The notes under the pieces were generated by a model. That model saw nothing but the letters and a program-made list of their open reading frames with translations. It did no database searches and was not told the origin of the DNA. The translations under genes were made by a program, and so were the position numbers. DNA of 64,000 bases from Brevundimonas sp. G8. GTDB taxonomy: Bacteria; Pseudomonadota; Alphaproteobacteria; Caulobacterales; Caulobacteraceae. Below are positions 1 to 7,668 of the stretch, one piece after another (within the stretch, counting starts at the first letter, position 1; each line of letters begins with the position of its first letter). Location: positions 967,975-1,031,974 of the forward strand of contig NZ_LR732816.1 in assembly GCF_902506205.1 (NCBI RefSeq), in the 5' to 3' direction.

Positions 1-112
1 CATCCGGCGAGGTCCAGCGCCGTTCTACGAATGGATGTTGCGCGCTCATTGGCGATCTCCTCCGATTTTCGATCAGAGTAATTCACCAGGCGAGGAAATG
101 CGACGGCCGGTT

Positions 113-622
113 TTAGAGGCCGACCACGTCGCGCACGAAGGCGTCCAGATCGCCGCCCTCGAACAGGAACCCCGCCACGCCTGCCCGTTCGCCAGCCTGC
201 AGATCGCGCTTCTGGTCGCCGATGATGAAGGACCGCGCCGGGTCCAGATCGTGCTCGGCGATCGCGCGCAGCAACATGCCGGGATTGGGCTTGCGGTCGG
301 GATGATCGGGATGGCGATAACGCGCCTCGACCGCCTCGGGGTGGAAGGGGGCGGCATAGACGGCGTCGATGATCGCGCCGTTATCGGCCAACCGGGCGAC
401 CAGCAAGTCATTGAAGGCCTCCATCTGCGCTTCGCTGAACAGACCTCGCGCCACGCCCGACTGGTTGGTGACGATGACGGTGCGATAGCCGCCCTGGTTC
501 ATGCGTCGCACAGCCGCCGCCGCGCCGGGGATCAGCTTCAAATCCTCGGGCCGATGCGGATAGCCGCTGTCCTCGATCAGCACCCCATCGCGGTCCAGAA
601 AGGCGGCAGGAACGCCCGTCAT
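113..622 (-). CDS. gmhB: HAD-family D-glycero-D-manno-heptose 1,7-bisphosphate 7-phosphatase (GmhB-like)
   Basis: This 169-residue HAD phosphatase would remove the C7 phosphate of heptose 1,7-bisphosphate in the ADP/GDP-heptose pathway for LPS or surface sugars. The N-terminal catalytic motif FLDRDGV (residues 8-14), the second motif VTNQSG (about 51-56) and the late acidic motif IIGDQKRD (about 138-145) are the HAD signature, and the length fits the GmhB/histidinol-phosphatase subfamily. The ATG overlaps the stop of the upstream AGE epimerase by 4 nt (ATGA), so the two are translationally coupled. Substrate is inferred from family and sugar-gene context; a related sugar-phosphate phosphatase is possible. 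Confidence 0.72.
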   Translation of the reverse strand: MTGVPAAFLDRDGVLIEDSGYPHRPEDLKLIPGAAAAVRRMNQGGYRTVIVTNQSGVARGLFSEAQMEAFNDLLVARLADNGAIIDAVYAAPFHPEAVEARYRHPDHPDRKPNPGMLLRAIAEHDLDPARSFIIGDQKRDLQAGERAGVAGFLFEGGDLDAFVRDVVGL

Positions 623-1707
623 GACTTGCGCGCCAGTATTTCGGTGAAGGCCGTCATCAGGTGATAGAGGCTTGAGGCGGGCACAAACTCATCACGCGAA
701 AGTCCGTCCGCATCGTAGCTGTCCACCCACAAACCAGGGACGGTGGTCGCCAAATGGGTGTCGAACGTCGCGTCGATCAGATCGACCGCGCCCGCGTCGT
801 CGAACAGCAGGGCCGAACGGATCGCCTCGGTCTGGCACCACAGGCGCCGTCCTGCATCGATGGGGGCGCTTGAAGCATCCATCTCGCGGATCATGAAACC
901 GCCCTTGATACCTTGGGCGACGGCGCGACGGTGCAGCCCTTCGGCCGCCTCGGCCGTATCCAGTCCCGCGACCTTGGCCTGGCTCAGCAGCCAGGCCCAT
1001 TCCTCGAAATGACCCGGTTCTAGGATGTGGCCTGTGCCAGGATCCAGCGCCCAGTCCTGCGTGAAATACTCGTGGACGGCGCCATTGATCAGGAAACGGG
1101 TTCGGCACAGATCCAGCGACACACGAGCGGCCACCTCGAAAGCGGGATCGGGCGCGGTCGCCTGCCAGGCCAGCATGGCTTCTAGCAGATGCATATGCGG
1201 GTTCTGTCGGCGCGGCAGGCGCGGCGGCAAGGCCTCCTGCCAACCGCCGCGAGGGGCGGCCATCATCTCCTCGATCTTCGCCAGCGTCTCCAGCGCCAGC
1301 GGTCGCGCACGCGGATCGCCCAGCACCCGGTGCGCCGCGGCCAGCGAGAAGAGGACGAAGGCCATGTCATAGAGGTCGGGCGTTTCATCCAGCACCGCCC
1401 CCGTATCATCGGTGGCGGCGACCCAAAGGCCGTCCTCGCGACGGCACGTCGCGATCATGCCATCCAACCCGGCCTGCGCCACCGCGCGACCCCGTTCCCA
1501 GCCCAGGGCGGCGGCTTCGCAGAAGACATAGATCTGGCGCGCCTGCACTCGAGTTCGACGGCGCGCGCCCGTGACAGGCCACCCGTTGAAATCCATCTGC
1601 TCGAAGAAGCGACCCTGCGCGTCCACGCCCCGTTCGCCCCACAAAGGCAGGGCATGATCAAACAGCCAGCTTGAAACCTTGGTTTGGGCGGGGGCGAGCG
1701 TGGTCAT
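619..1707 (-). CDS. AGE family epimerase/isomerase (N-acylglucosamine 2-epimerase / mannose isomerase type)
   Basis: The 362-residue protein has the (alpha/alpha)6-barrel sequence pattern of N-acylglucosamine 2-epimerases and mannose-6-phosphate-isomerase-like proteins. Recognisable parts are RQIYVFCEAA near residue 57, the PHMHLLEAML histidine motif near 170, LEPGHFEEWAWLL near 230 and the C-terminal region LWVDSYDADG. Such enzymes interconvert mannose/fructose or ManNAc/GlcNAc type sugars in the cytoplasm. It is the first gene of a two-gene unit with the GmhB-like phosphatase (4-nt overlap). Sugar specificity cannot be read from sequence; supply of mannose or heptose precursors for envelope glycans is an inference from context. 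Confidence 0.8.
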   Translation of the reverse strand: MTTLAPAQTKVSSWLFDHALPLWGERGVDAQGRFFEQMDFNGWPVTGARRRTRVQARQIYVFCEAAALGWERGRAVAQAGLDGMIATCRREDGLWVAATDDTGAVLDETPDLYDMAFVLFSLAAAHRVLGDPRARPLALETLAKIEEMMAAPRGGWQEALPPRLPRRQNPHMHLLEAMLAWQATAPDPAFEVAARVSLDLCRTRFLINGAVHEYFTQDWALDPGTGHILEPGHFEEWAWLLSQAKVAGLDTAEAAEGLHRRAVAQGIKGGFMIREMDASSAPIDAGRRLWCQTEAIRSALLFDDAGAVDLIDATFDTHLATTVPGLWVDSYDADGLSRDEFVPASSLYHLMTAFTEILARKS

Positions 1708-1883
1708 GGCGTCGGCTTAAGGCGCAACCCGGCGGGCGCCAAGAGCATGAAGCGGTAGCAAAGGGCAACGCGATGTGACGCCGCGCGATTTGGCCCCCGC
1801 GCGCGATCTTGCTAGGACGACCCGACATTCGCGGCCCATCTCTATTTGGGCCGCCGCCCGATCCCCCGTGGAGAGCGTCCCTC

Positions 1884-3041
1884 ATGATCCCCTTCATCGA
1901 CCTTCAGGCCCAGCGCCTGCGTCTTGCCGGCAAGATCGAGGCCGCCGTTCAGGAGGCCGTCGTCGGCGGCGCCTGGGTCATGGGCCCGCAGGTCCTTCAG
2001 TTCGAAGCCGACCTCGCCGCCTTCGGCCAGGCCAAGCACGCCCTGGGCTGCGCCAACGGCACCGACGCCCTGGCCCTGCCGCTGATGGCCTGGGGCATCG
2101 GGCGCGGCGACGCGGTTTTCGTGCCCAGTTTCACCTTCGCCGCCACCGCCGAGGTCGTGCCGTGGTTCGACGCCGAGCCGGTTTTCGTCGACGTGGACGA
2201 GAACACCTACAATATCGACCCGGCCGCGCTGGAACGCGCCATTGAGGGGATCAAGGCCGAGGGCCGCCTGACGCCGCGCGTGGTCATCGCCGTCGATCTG
2301 TTCGGCCAGCCGGCCGACTATCCTGCGATCAAGACCATCTGCGACAAGCATGGGCTGAAGCTGATCTCGGATTCGGCGCAAGGGTTCGGCTGCACCATCG
2401 ATGGCGAGCATCCGCTGAAATGGGCCGACATCACCACCACCAGCTTTTTCCCGGCCAAGCCGCTGGGCTGCTACGGCGACGGCGGGGCGGTGCTGACCAA
2501 TGACGACGAGCTGGCCCAGCTGATCGATTCCGTCCGCGTCCACGGCAAGGCCGTGGCCGTGGACCTGAAGGACCGCACCTTCGACCACGACCCCAAATAT
2601 CTGAACATGCGCATCGGCCTGAACAGCCGTCTGGACACCATCCAGGCCGCCGTTCTGATCGAGAAGCTGAAGGTCTTTGGCCAGGAGATCGAATGGCGCA
2701 ACACAGCAGCCGCTCGCTACAACGAAGGCTTGCGTCCCCATGTCGCCAAGGTGCCGGACGTGCCGGCCGGAAACATCTCCAACTGGGCCCAATATACGAT
2801 CGAGCACCCGGATCGCGACGGCCTGGCCGCCCATCTGAAGGCCAACGACGTGCCGACCGCCGTCTATTATCCCATCCCGCTACACCTGCAGCCGGCGTAT
2901 GAGCATTTCCCGCGCGGGGTCGGCGGCCTGCCGGTCACCGAACGTCTGAAGGATGTAGTCATCAGCCTGCCGATGCACGCCGATTTGGACGCCGCGACGC
3001 AAGACCGCGTCATCGCCGCCGTCGCCAGCTACAAGGGTTGA
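1884..3041 (+). CDS. DegT/DnrJ/EryC1/StrS aminotransferase (UDP-3-ketosugar transaminase, GnnB/WbpE-like)
   Basis: This 385-residue PLP-dependent sugar transaminase starts with the typical MIPFIDLQAQ and carries CANGTDAL (about 54-61), the SFTF segment and the Schiff-base lysine in SFFPAKPLGCYGDGG. The ATG at 1884 was preferred to an in-frame start at 1809 because GGAGAG lies 9 nt upstream and family homology begins at MIPFID. It closely resembles transaminases acting on UDP-3-keto sugars and is followed at once by a Gfo/Idh/MocA dehydrogenase. Such pairs (GnnA/GnnB, WlbA/WlbC types) form 3-amino sugars. Because Brevundimonas and Caulobacter lipid A is known to contain 2,3-diaminoglucose, a GnnB role is plausible but inferred. 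Confidence 0.82.
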   Translation: MIPFIDLQAQRLRLAGKIEAAVQEAVVGGAWVMGPQVLQFEADLAAFGQAKHALGCANGTDALALPLMAWGIGRGDAVFVPSFTFAATAEVVPWFDAEPVFVDVDENTYNIDPAALERAIEGIKAEGRLTPRVVIAVDLFGQPADYPAIKTICDKHGLKLISDSAQGFGCTIDGEHPLKWADITTTSFFPAKPLGCYGDGGAVLTNDDELAQLIDSVRVHGKAVAVDLKDRTFDHDPKYLNMRIGLNSRLDTIQAAVLIEKLKVFGQEIEWRNTAAARYNEGLRPHVAKVPDVPAGNISNWAQYTIEHPDRDGLAAHLKANDVPTAVYYPIPLHLQPAYEHFPRGVGGLPVTERLKDVVISLPMHADLDAATQDRVIAAVASYKG

Positions 3042-3046
3042 ACCTG

Positions 3047-3979
3047 ATGCCGAACACTCCCGCCCTCAAGATCGGCGTCGCCGGCGTCGGCGTCATGGGC
3101 CGCAACCATGCACGCGTCGCCTCCGAGATGCGCGAGTTCGACCTGACCACCGTCTTCGACCCCGACGCGGTGACGGCCGAGGGCGTCGCGGCCGCCTATG
3201 AAGCGAACGCGGTCACGACGGCCCAGGCCTTCGTCGATGCCGGTCTGGACGCCGCCATCGTGGCCACGCCCAACCGCTTCCATGCCGAGATCGGCGTCGC
3301 CCTGCTGGAAAAGGGCGTCCACGTCCTGGTCGAGAAGCCCATCGCCGCCAGCGTCGCAGACGCCCAGCGCATGATCGACGCGGCCAAGGCCAATGATCGC
3401 GTCCTGATGGTCGGTCAGGTCGAACGCTTCAATCCGGCGGTCGAGACGGTCAAGCGCGCCGTCGCCGACGACGACATCATCTCCATCCAGATCACCCGCG
3501 TCGGCCCCTTCCCGCCGCGCATGGGCGAGGTCGGGGTGGTCATAGACCTGGCCGTCCACGACATCGACATTATCCGCCATTTGACCGGTTCGGAAATCAC
3601 CGAGGTCCAGCCGCAACTGGCCCGCACCCGCGCCGACCGCGAGGACACGGCTCTTCTGCAGTTCCGTCTGGACAATGGGGTGATCGCCCACATCACCACC
3701 AACTGGGTCACGCCCTACAAGACCCGCACGCTTCAGGTCGCGACCAAGACCAAATTCATCGTCGCCGACCTGATCACTCGCCAGGTCACCGAATATTTCG
3801 GCCAGCAACCCGACGGCTCCTATTCCACCCGGATGCTGAACTCCTGGCCGGCCGAGCCTCTTCGCAAGGAACTGGAAGCCTTCGCTCATGCCATCACCAC
3901 CGGCGAAACGCCGGCGGTCACGGGCGAGGACGGCCTGCGCAATCTTGAAGTCGCTCTCCGCTGTCTCGGCGAGCACTGA
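3047..3979 (+). CDS. Gfo/Idh/MocA family NAD-dependent sugar dehydrogenase (GnnA/WlbA-like)
   Basis: The N-terminal Rossmann motif GVAGVGVMGRNHAR (residues 9-22), the conserved VATPNRFHAE and the dinucleotide-binding VEKPIA segment (near 97-102) identify a Gfo/Idh/MocA oxidoreductase of about 310 residues. Downstream, VHDIDIIRHL supplies the catalytic His region. It probably oxidises the C3 hydroxyl of a UDP-sugar for the transaminase encoded just upstream. The ATG at 3047 has AAGGG 9 nt upstream; a TTG at 3038 overlapping the previous stop is an alternative start. Pairing with the DegT gene supports a two-step 3-amino-sugar pathway; the exact substrate is inferred. Confidence 0.82.
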   Translation: MPNTPALKIGVAGVGVMGRNHARVASEMREFDLTTVFDPDAVTAEGVAAAYEANAVTTAQAFVDAGLDAAIVATPNRFHAEIGVALLEKGVHVLVEKPIAASVADAQRMIDAAKANDRVLMVGQVERFNPAVETVKRAVADDDIISIQITRVGPFPPRMGEVGVVIDLAVHDIDIIRHLTGSEITEVQPQLARTRADREDTALLQFRLDNGVIAHITTNWVTPYKTRTLQVATKTKFIVADLITRQVTEYFGQQPDGSYSTRMLNSWPAEPLRKELEAFAHAITTGETPAVTGEDGLRNLEVALRCLGEH

Positions 3980-4027
3980 TCGGGGCGAAGCCTAGTTCTC
4001 GCCGCAAAGCCTGACGAAGAGGGACGC

Positions 4028-4531
4028 ATGCGCCGTTTCATCGCCTCCGCCCTCGCTCTCGCCGCTGTGGCTTCCGCCGCTGCGCCGGCTCAGGCCGACA
4101 CCCGGTTCCTGTCCTACAATGCGTCGGACCGCATCACCCAGGCCCTGACCAAGGGCGTGACGCTGGAGATCCGGCGCGGCCTGTTCGGCGCGGTCCAGGT
4201 CGAAAGGCTTTATTCCACCTCGGCGCGCGGCACGGCCGGTTTCACTCGTGGCGGACCCGATGCGGCGCGGCGCGCCCTGCCACAGGGCGCGCAGGAGAAC
4301 GACATCTATGGCGTGGATCAGGACGGCGATGGCCGTGGCCTGGCTCGCGCCCTCTGCCCTGGCTCAGACGAAGTCTGGCTGATCATGAGCCGGGTGCGGG
4401 CGCCGCGCCCCCTGACCATGCAGGCGGTCGGACGTTGGTCGGACGGCGCTTATCGCCATTGCGTCACCCTGACCTACGAATGGCGCGGCGAATGGGCGAC
4501 GGCACCCGCATCTCGCGCCACACCCGACTGA
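4028..4531 (+). CDS. hypothetical secreted protein
   Basis: This 167-residue protein is not recognised as a named family. It starts with a clear Sec signal peptide (MRRFIASALALAAVASAAAPAQA, cleavage after AQA near residue 23), giving a mature periplasmic protein of about 144 residues. The mature part contains DVDQDGDG-like acidic turns (YGVDQDGDG near 98) and two cysteines (ALCPGSDE and RHCVTLTY) that could form a disulfide. No membrane segment follows the signal. It lies 48 nt after the sugar dehydrogenase and may be read from the same transcript. A periplasmic structural or binding role is all that can be suggested. Confidence 0.7.
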   Translation: MRRFIASALALAAVASAAAPAQADTRFLSYNASDRITQALTKGVTLEIRRGLFGAVQVERLYSTSARGTAGFTRGGPDAARRALPQGAQENDIYGVDQDGDGRGLARALCPGSDEVWLIMSRVRAPRPLTMQAVGRWSDGAYRHCVTLTYEWRGEWATAPASRATPD

Positions 4532-4614
4532 TCCGACCTCGGACTGTTTCATAATGGGCACGCACAAGCATCGATTATGACGATTTGACTTTTATATTCA
4601 CGAGTGACACTTTG

Positions 4615-4721
4615 AGCACATGAACGGCGGCGGCCGTTCTACCGCCACGGAAAATCCCCCTCCCCGGCGGCGAGAGAGACGAACCTCCCATAGCCCGGCC
4701 CGTTGCGGCCGGGCTTTTTTT
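4615..4721 (+). ncRNA. candidate small RNA (or long structured 3' end) ending in an intrinsic terminator
   Basis: The 217-nt gap before xth holds three successive inverted repeats. A 7-bp stem GAACGGC/GCCGTTC (4622-4639) is followed by CCGCC/GGCGG (4642-4646 with 4669-4673) enclosing a C-rich loop containing CCCCCTCCCC, and then by a perfect terminator hairpin. An unpaired CCTCCC lies between the last two stems. A TTGACT hexamer at 4585-4590 could be a -35 element but no good -10 follows. It could equally be the structured 3' end of the 4028-4531 transcript. Confidence 0.33.
4692..4721 (+). terminator. intrinsic terminator
   Basis: A perfect 9-bp stem AGCCCGGCC (4692-4700) and GGCCGGGCT (4707-4715) with a 6-nt loop is followed by six further T residues, a textbook rho-independent terminator reading on the plus strand. 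Confidence 0.85.
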
Positions 4722-4748
4722 ACGCGGCGCTCCTGCTAGACGACAGGC

Positions 4749-5546
4749 ATGACCCTTCGCCTCGCCACCTGGAACATCAACTCCGTCCGCCTGCGCATCG
4801 ACCAGGTCGCCCGCTTCGTCGAAGAGCGCGCGCCCGACGTCCTGATGCTGCAGGAGATCAAATGCACCACGGACCAGTTTCCGCGCGGCGCCTTCGAAGA
4901 GATGGGCATGCCCCATCTGCGCGTGGCGGGCCAGAAGGGCTGGCACGGCGTGGCCATCGCCAGCCGCCTGCCGCTGGAGGACAGCGACACCTTCCAGGTC
5001 TGCAAACTGGGCCACGCCCGCTGTGTCTCCGCCCGCGTTGCCGGGATCGACGTGCAGAACTTCTACATCCCGGCCGGCGGCGACGTTCCCGACCGCGCGC
5101 TGAACCCCAAGTTCGATCACAAGATGGACTTCTACGAACAGCTGACCGCCATTATCGCCAAGCAGGACAGGTCCCGCCCCTTGGTCATGGCTGGCGATTT
5201 CAACATCGCGCCGGGCGAGGGCGACGTGTGGAACCACCGCTACATGTCCAAGATCGTCAGCCATACGCCGCTAGAGGTCGAGACCCTGAACCGGCTTCAG
5301 GAAACGGGCGGCTTCGCCGACGTGCTGCGCGACCGTTTCCCAGAACCGCAGAAACTGGCCAGCTGGTGGAGCTATCGCGCCGCCGACTTCCGTAAATCCA
5401 ATCGCGGCCTTCGACTGGACCACATCTGGACCTCGCCCGGCCTGACGCCCGCCGTGGTCAAGGACACCGCCCGCATCCACGACGATGTCCGCGAATGGGA
5501 ACGGCCGTCCGACCACGCTCCTGTGACCGTCGATCTGGACGCCTGA
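4749..5546 (+). CDS. xth: exodeoxyribonuclease III
   Basis: This 265-residue EEP-family nuclease repairs abasic and 3'-blocked DNA ends in base excision repair. Diagnostic motifs are TWNINSVR (residues 7-14), LMLQEIKC with the metal-binding Glu (near 35), GDFNIAP with the catalytic Asp/Asn (near 149), the LDHIWTSP segment and the terminal SDHAPV His/Asp motif. The length matches ExoIII. It starts just after a strong terminator and is convergent with the MocR regulator, whose stop lies 3 nt away, so it is probably a monocistronic gene. Confidence 0.95.
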   Translation: MTLRLATWNINSVRLRIDQVARFVEERAPDVLMLQEIKCTTDQFPRGAFEEMGMPHLRVAGQKGWHGVAIASRLPLEDSDTFQVCKLGHARCVSARVAGIDVQNFYIPAGGDVPDRALNPKFDHKMDFYEQLTAIIAKQDRSRPLVMAGDFNIAPGEGDVWNHRYMSKIVSHTPLEVETLNRLQETGGFADVLRDRFPEPQKLASWWSYRAADFRKSNRGLRLDHIWTSPGLTPAVVKDTARIHDDVREWERPSDHAPVTVDLDA

Positions 5547-5549
5547 TCC

Positions 5550-7004
5550 CTAATAGACGGCGACCGGCCTGGTCGCCGTCACGGCCTTGCCGCCCCGGCC
5601 GACCTTCTTCGCCGCGCGAGCCAGGCGCGTCACCGCCTCGTCCAGGTCGGCCTCAGGCAGAGTATAGGGCAGGCGCAGCCGGCGTTCGAAAGCCCCGTCC
5701 ACGCCGAATCGAGGGCCGGCGGCGAGGCGCAGACCTTCGACCTCGGCCTGGATCGTCAGAGCGGAACTGATCGGCGCGGGCAGTCGCGCCCACAACGACA
5801 GCCCCCCGGCCGGCCGCGGACAGACCCACTCCGGCAACCGCTCCGCCAGCCGCGCCCGCAGATGATCACGGCGCGCCCGCAACAAGGGCCGGCGCGCCGC
5901 TAGGGCCTTGCCGCCATCGTTCAACAGCTCGACCGCCGCCAACTGCTCCAGGATAGGAACCCCTAGGTCGAAACTGGCGCGGCTCTGGGCCAGGCGCTGG
6001 ATCACAGCCCGGTCGGCGCGGATCCAGCCGATTCGCAGACCGCCCCAGACGCTCTTGGACATGGACCCCAGCCGGACGATGCGCGGGGCATCGACGGCGG
6101 AGGCGCTAAGCGCCGGCGGTCCGCTCAGGGTCAGCTCGACTAAGGTCTCGTCCAATACCAGCAGGGTTTCGGACCCCTTCAATCCCGCCAGCAACCGCGT
6201 CCGGTCCGACGCCCGCATCATCCGTCCCGTCGGATTGTTGTGGTCCAGCACCAGATAGGCCATCGCCGCCCCGCTGCTGCGGCAGGCCGAGACCAGTCCC
6301 TCGACATCCCAGCTCTCCTCGCCTTCGCCGTCGGGCAAGGCCACCGGCACGGCGCGACCGCCTGCCGCCAGGATGGCGTCGATGGCCTGGGGATAGGTGG
6401 GATGATCGAACACCACCGGGGCGCCGGGCCGCGTCGTCAGTCGAAGCAGATGGACCAGGCCGTTGTGGGCGCCATGGGTGATCAGGATCTGCCCCGGCGA
6501 GGTCGGCAGGCCGCGCCGTCGATAGCCCGCCGCTACCGCCTCTCGCAGTTCCTCAAGCCCCGCCGTCTCGTAGCCGTGTCCGGGCAGGTTCGCCGGCAAT
6601 CGCTCCAGCGCCCGGACATAGGCGGCATGGACATTGGGATCGGCCGGTAGGACGGCGGCGGTCAGGTCAATCAGGCCCGACTTGGCGAACACCTCTGCGA
6701 CCGTCTCACGGCCCGGTCCAGGCCCGGCCGGCAGGCTGGTGCGCGCCGCCGCCCCCTGCCCGCCCGTCAGAAAGCCATCATCCCGCAATCGTCCATAGGC
6801 GGCCGACACGGTCGTGCGACTCAAACCCAGCGCCTGCGCCAGCTCGCGCTCGCCTGGCAACCGCGCCGCCAACGGCAGTCGACCGTCCAGGATCAGCAGT
6901 CTTACCGCCCCCGCCAGTTGACGATAGGCCGCCCCTGCGCCCGGCGCGCGCCAGGCGCCGAGATGGCGGGTCAGAGAGATAAGACCGATCGAACGGAGCG
7001 ACAT
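5550..7004 (-). CDS. MocR-family transcriptional regulator (GntR wHTH fused to aminotransferase class I domain)
   Basis: The protein has an N-terminal GntR winged helix (about residues 15-85; LPGERELAQALGLSRTTVSAAYGRL) joined to a fold-type I aminotransferase-like domain. The PLP lysine is in SMSKSVWGGLRIGW and the substrate-loop Asn/Asp motifs HNNPTG and VLDETL are present. MocR proteins sense PLP or related ligands and usually control the divergent neighbour. The ATG at 7004 is preferred over an upstream in-frame start at 7055 because homology begins at MSLRSIGLI, giving 484 residues. It is divergent from a YczE-like membrane gene, the same arrangement as Bacillus yczR-yczE, so that gene is its likely target. 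Confidence 0.86.
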   Translation of the reverse strand: MSLRSIGLISLTRHLGAWRAPGAGAAYRQLAGAVRLLILDGRLPLAARLPGERELAQALGLSRTTVSAAYGRLRDDGFLTGGQGAAARTSLPAGPGPGRETVAEVFAKSGLIDLTAAVLPADPNVHAAYVRALERLPANLPGHGYETAGLEELREAVAAGYRRRGLPTSPGQILITHGAHNGLVHLLRLTTRPGAPVVFDHPTYPQAIDAILAAGGRAVPVALPDGEGEESWDVEGLVSACRSSGAAMAYLVLDHNNPTGRMMRASDRTRLLAGLKGSETLLVLDETLVELTLSGPPALSASAVDAPRIVRLGSMSKSVWGGLRIGWIRADRAVIQRLAQSRASFDLGVPILEQLAAVELLNDGGKALAARRPLLRARRDHLRARLAERLPEWVCPRPAGGLSLWARLPAPISSALTIQAEVEGLRLAAGPRFGVDGAFERRLRLPYTLPEADLDEAVTRLARAAKKVGRGGKAVTATRPVAVY

Positions 7005-7036
7005 AGGACCAGAATGGCATGACTGGCCCTTTTTAA

Positions 7037-7068
7037 CATAGCCAGTTTGGCGCATTTATCTGGTTATG
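7037..7068. promoter_or_regulatory. inverted repeat in the MocR/yczE divergent control region
   Basis: CATAGCCAG (7037-7045) and CTGGTTATG (7060-7068) form an 8-of-9 inverted repeat spaced by 14 nt in the 61-nt gap between the divergent genes. The right arm includes the ATG of the yczE-like gene. It is a plausible MocR operator, but MocR sites can also be direct repeats and no promoter is clear. Confidence 0.35.
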
Positions 7069-7665
7069 ACCCGTCGCCTGATCCAGCTCTTCGCCGGCCT
7101 CGTCCTTTACGGCCTGTCCATCGCCCTGATCGTGCGTGCCGATCTGGGGCTGGATCCATGGGACGTGCTGAACCAGGGCGTGTTCGAGCGGTTCGCCGCT
7201 TCGGCCGGAATCAGCTTCGGTCTGGTGGTCAACCTGATCGGTATGGCCGTGCTGCTGCTGTGGATTCCCCTGCGTCAGAGGCCCGGTATCGGCACGGTCG
7301 CCAATGTCCTGATCATTGGCACGGTCGCCAACGTCGGCCTGGACTGGATCCCGTCGGACTTGGGCCTACCGCTGCGGGCAGGCCTGCTGACCTCCGGCAT
7401 CGTCCTCAACGGTGTCGCCAGCGGCGCCTATATCGGCGCAGGTCTTGGCCCCGGCCCGCGCGACGGCCTGATGACCGGCATTGTCGCCCGCACCGGCTGG
7501 CCGGTCAAATGGGTTCGGACCAGTATCGAACTAACCGTCATCGCTGTCGGCTGGCTATTGGGCGGCTCGGTCGGACTGGGCACGGTGCTTTATGCCGTGA
7601 CCATCGGCCCGCTGGTCCATGTCTTCCTGCCGATGTTCACGATCCGCCCTAAAGCGACCAACTGA
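7066..7665 (+). CDS. YczE/YyaS/YitT family integral membrane protein
   Basis: This 199-residue inner-membrane protein has about five hydrophobic segments (near residues 5-25, 48-68, 80-98, 106-130 and 155-190) and the family pattern LGLDPWDVLNQG near 27-38 plus GLGPGPRDGLMTG near 126-138. YczE-like proteins are commonly encoded divergently from MocR regulators and are thought to be transporters, substrate unknown. No Shine-Dalgarno sequence precedes the ATG, so the message may be leaderless or nearly so. The gene is convergent with the response-regulator gene 3 nt downstream. Confidence 0.82.
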   Translation: MTRRLIQLFAGLVLYGLSIALIVRADLGLDPWDVLNQGVFERFAASAGISFGLVVNLIGMAVLLLWIPLRQRPGIGTVANVLIIGTVANVGLDWIPSDLGLPLRAGLLTSGIVLNGVASGAYIGAGLGPGPRDGLMTGIVARTGWPVKWVRTSIELTVIAVGWLLGGSVGLGTVLYAVTIGPLVHVFLPMFTIRPKATN

Positions 7666-7668
7666 GCC

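Noticed and set aside
1..112. Possible gene at the left edge
   Set aside because: The 112 nt before the gmhB stop show no convincing coding frame or motif; at most it is an intergenic stretch.
35..664. 209-codon open frame on the plus strand
   Set aside because: Antisense shadow of the GmhB-like phosphatase gene.
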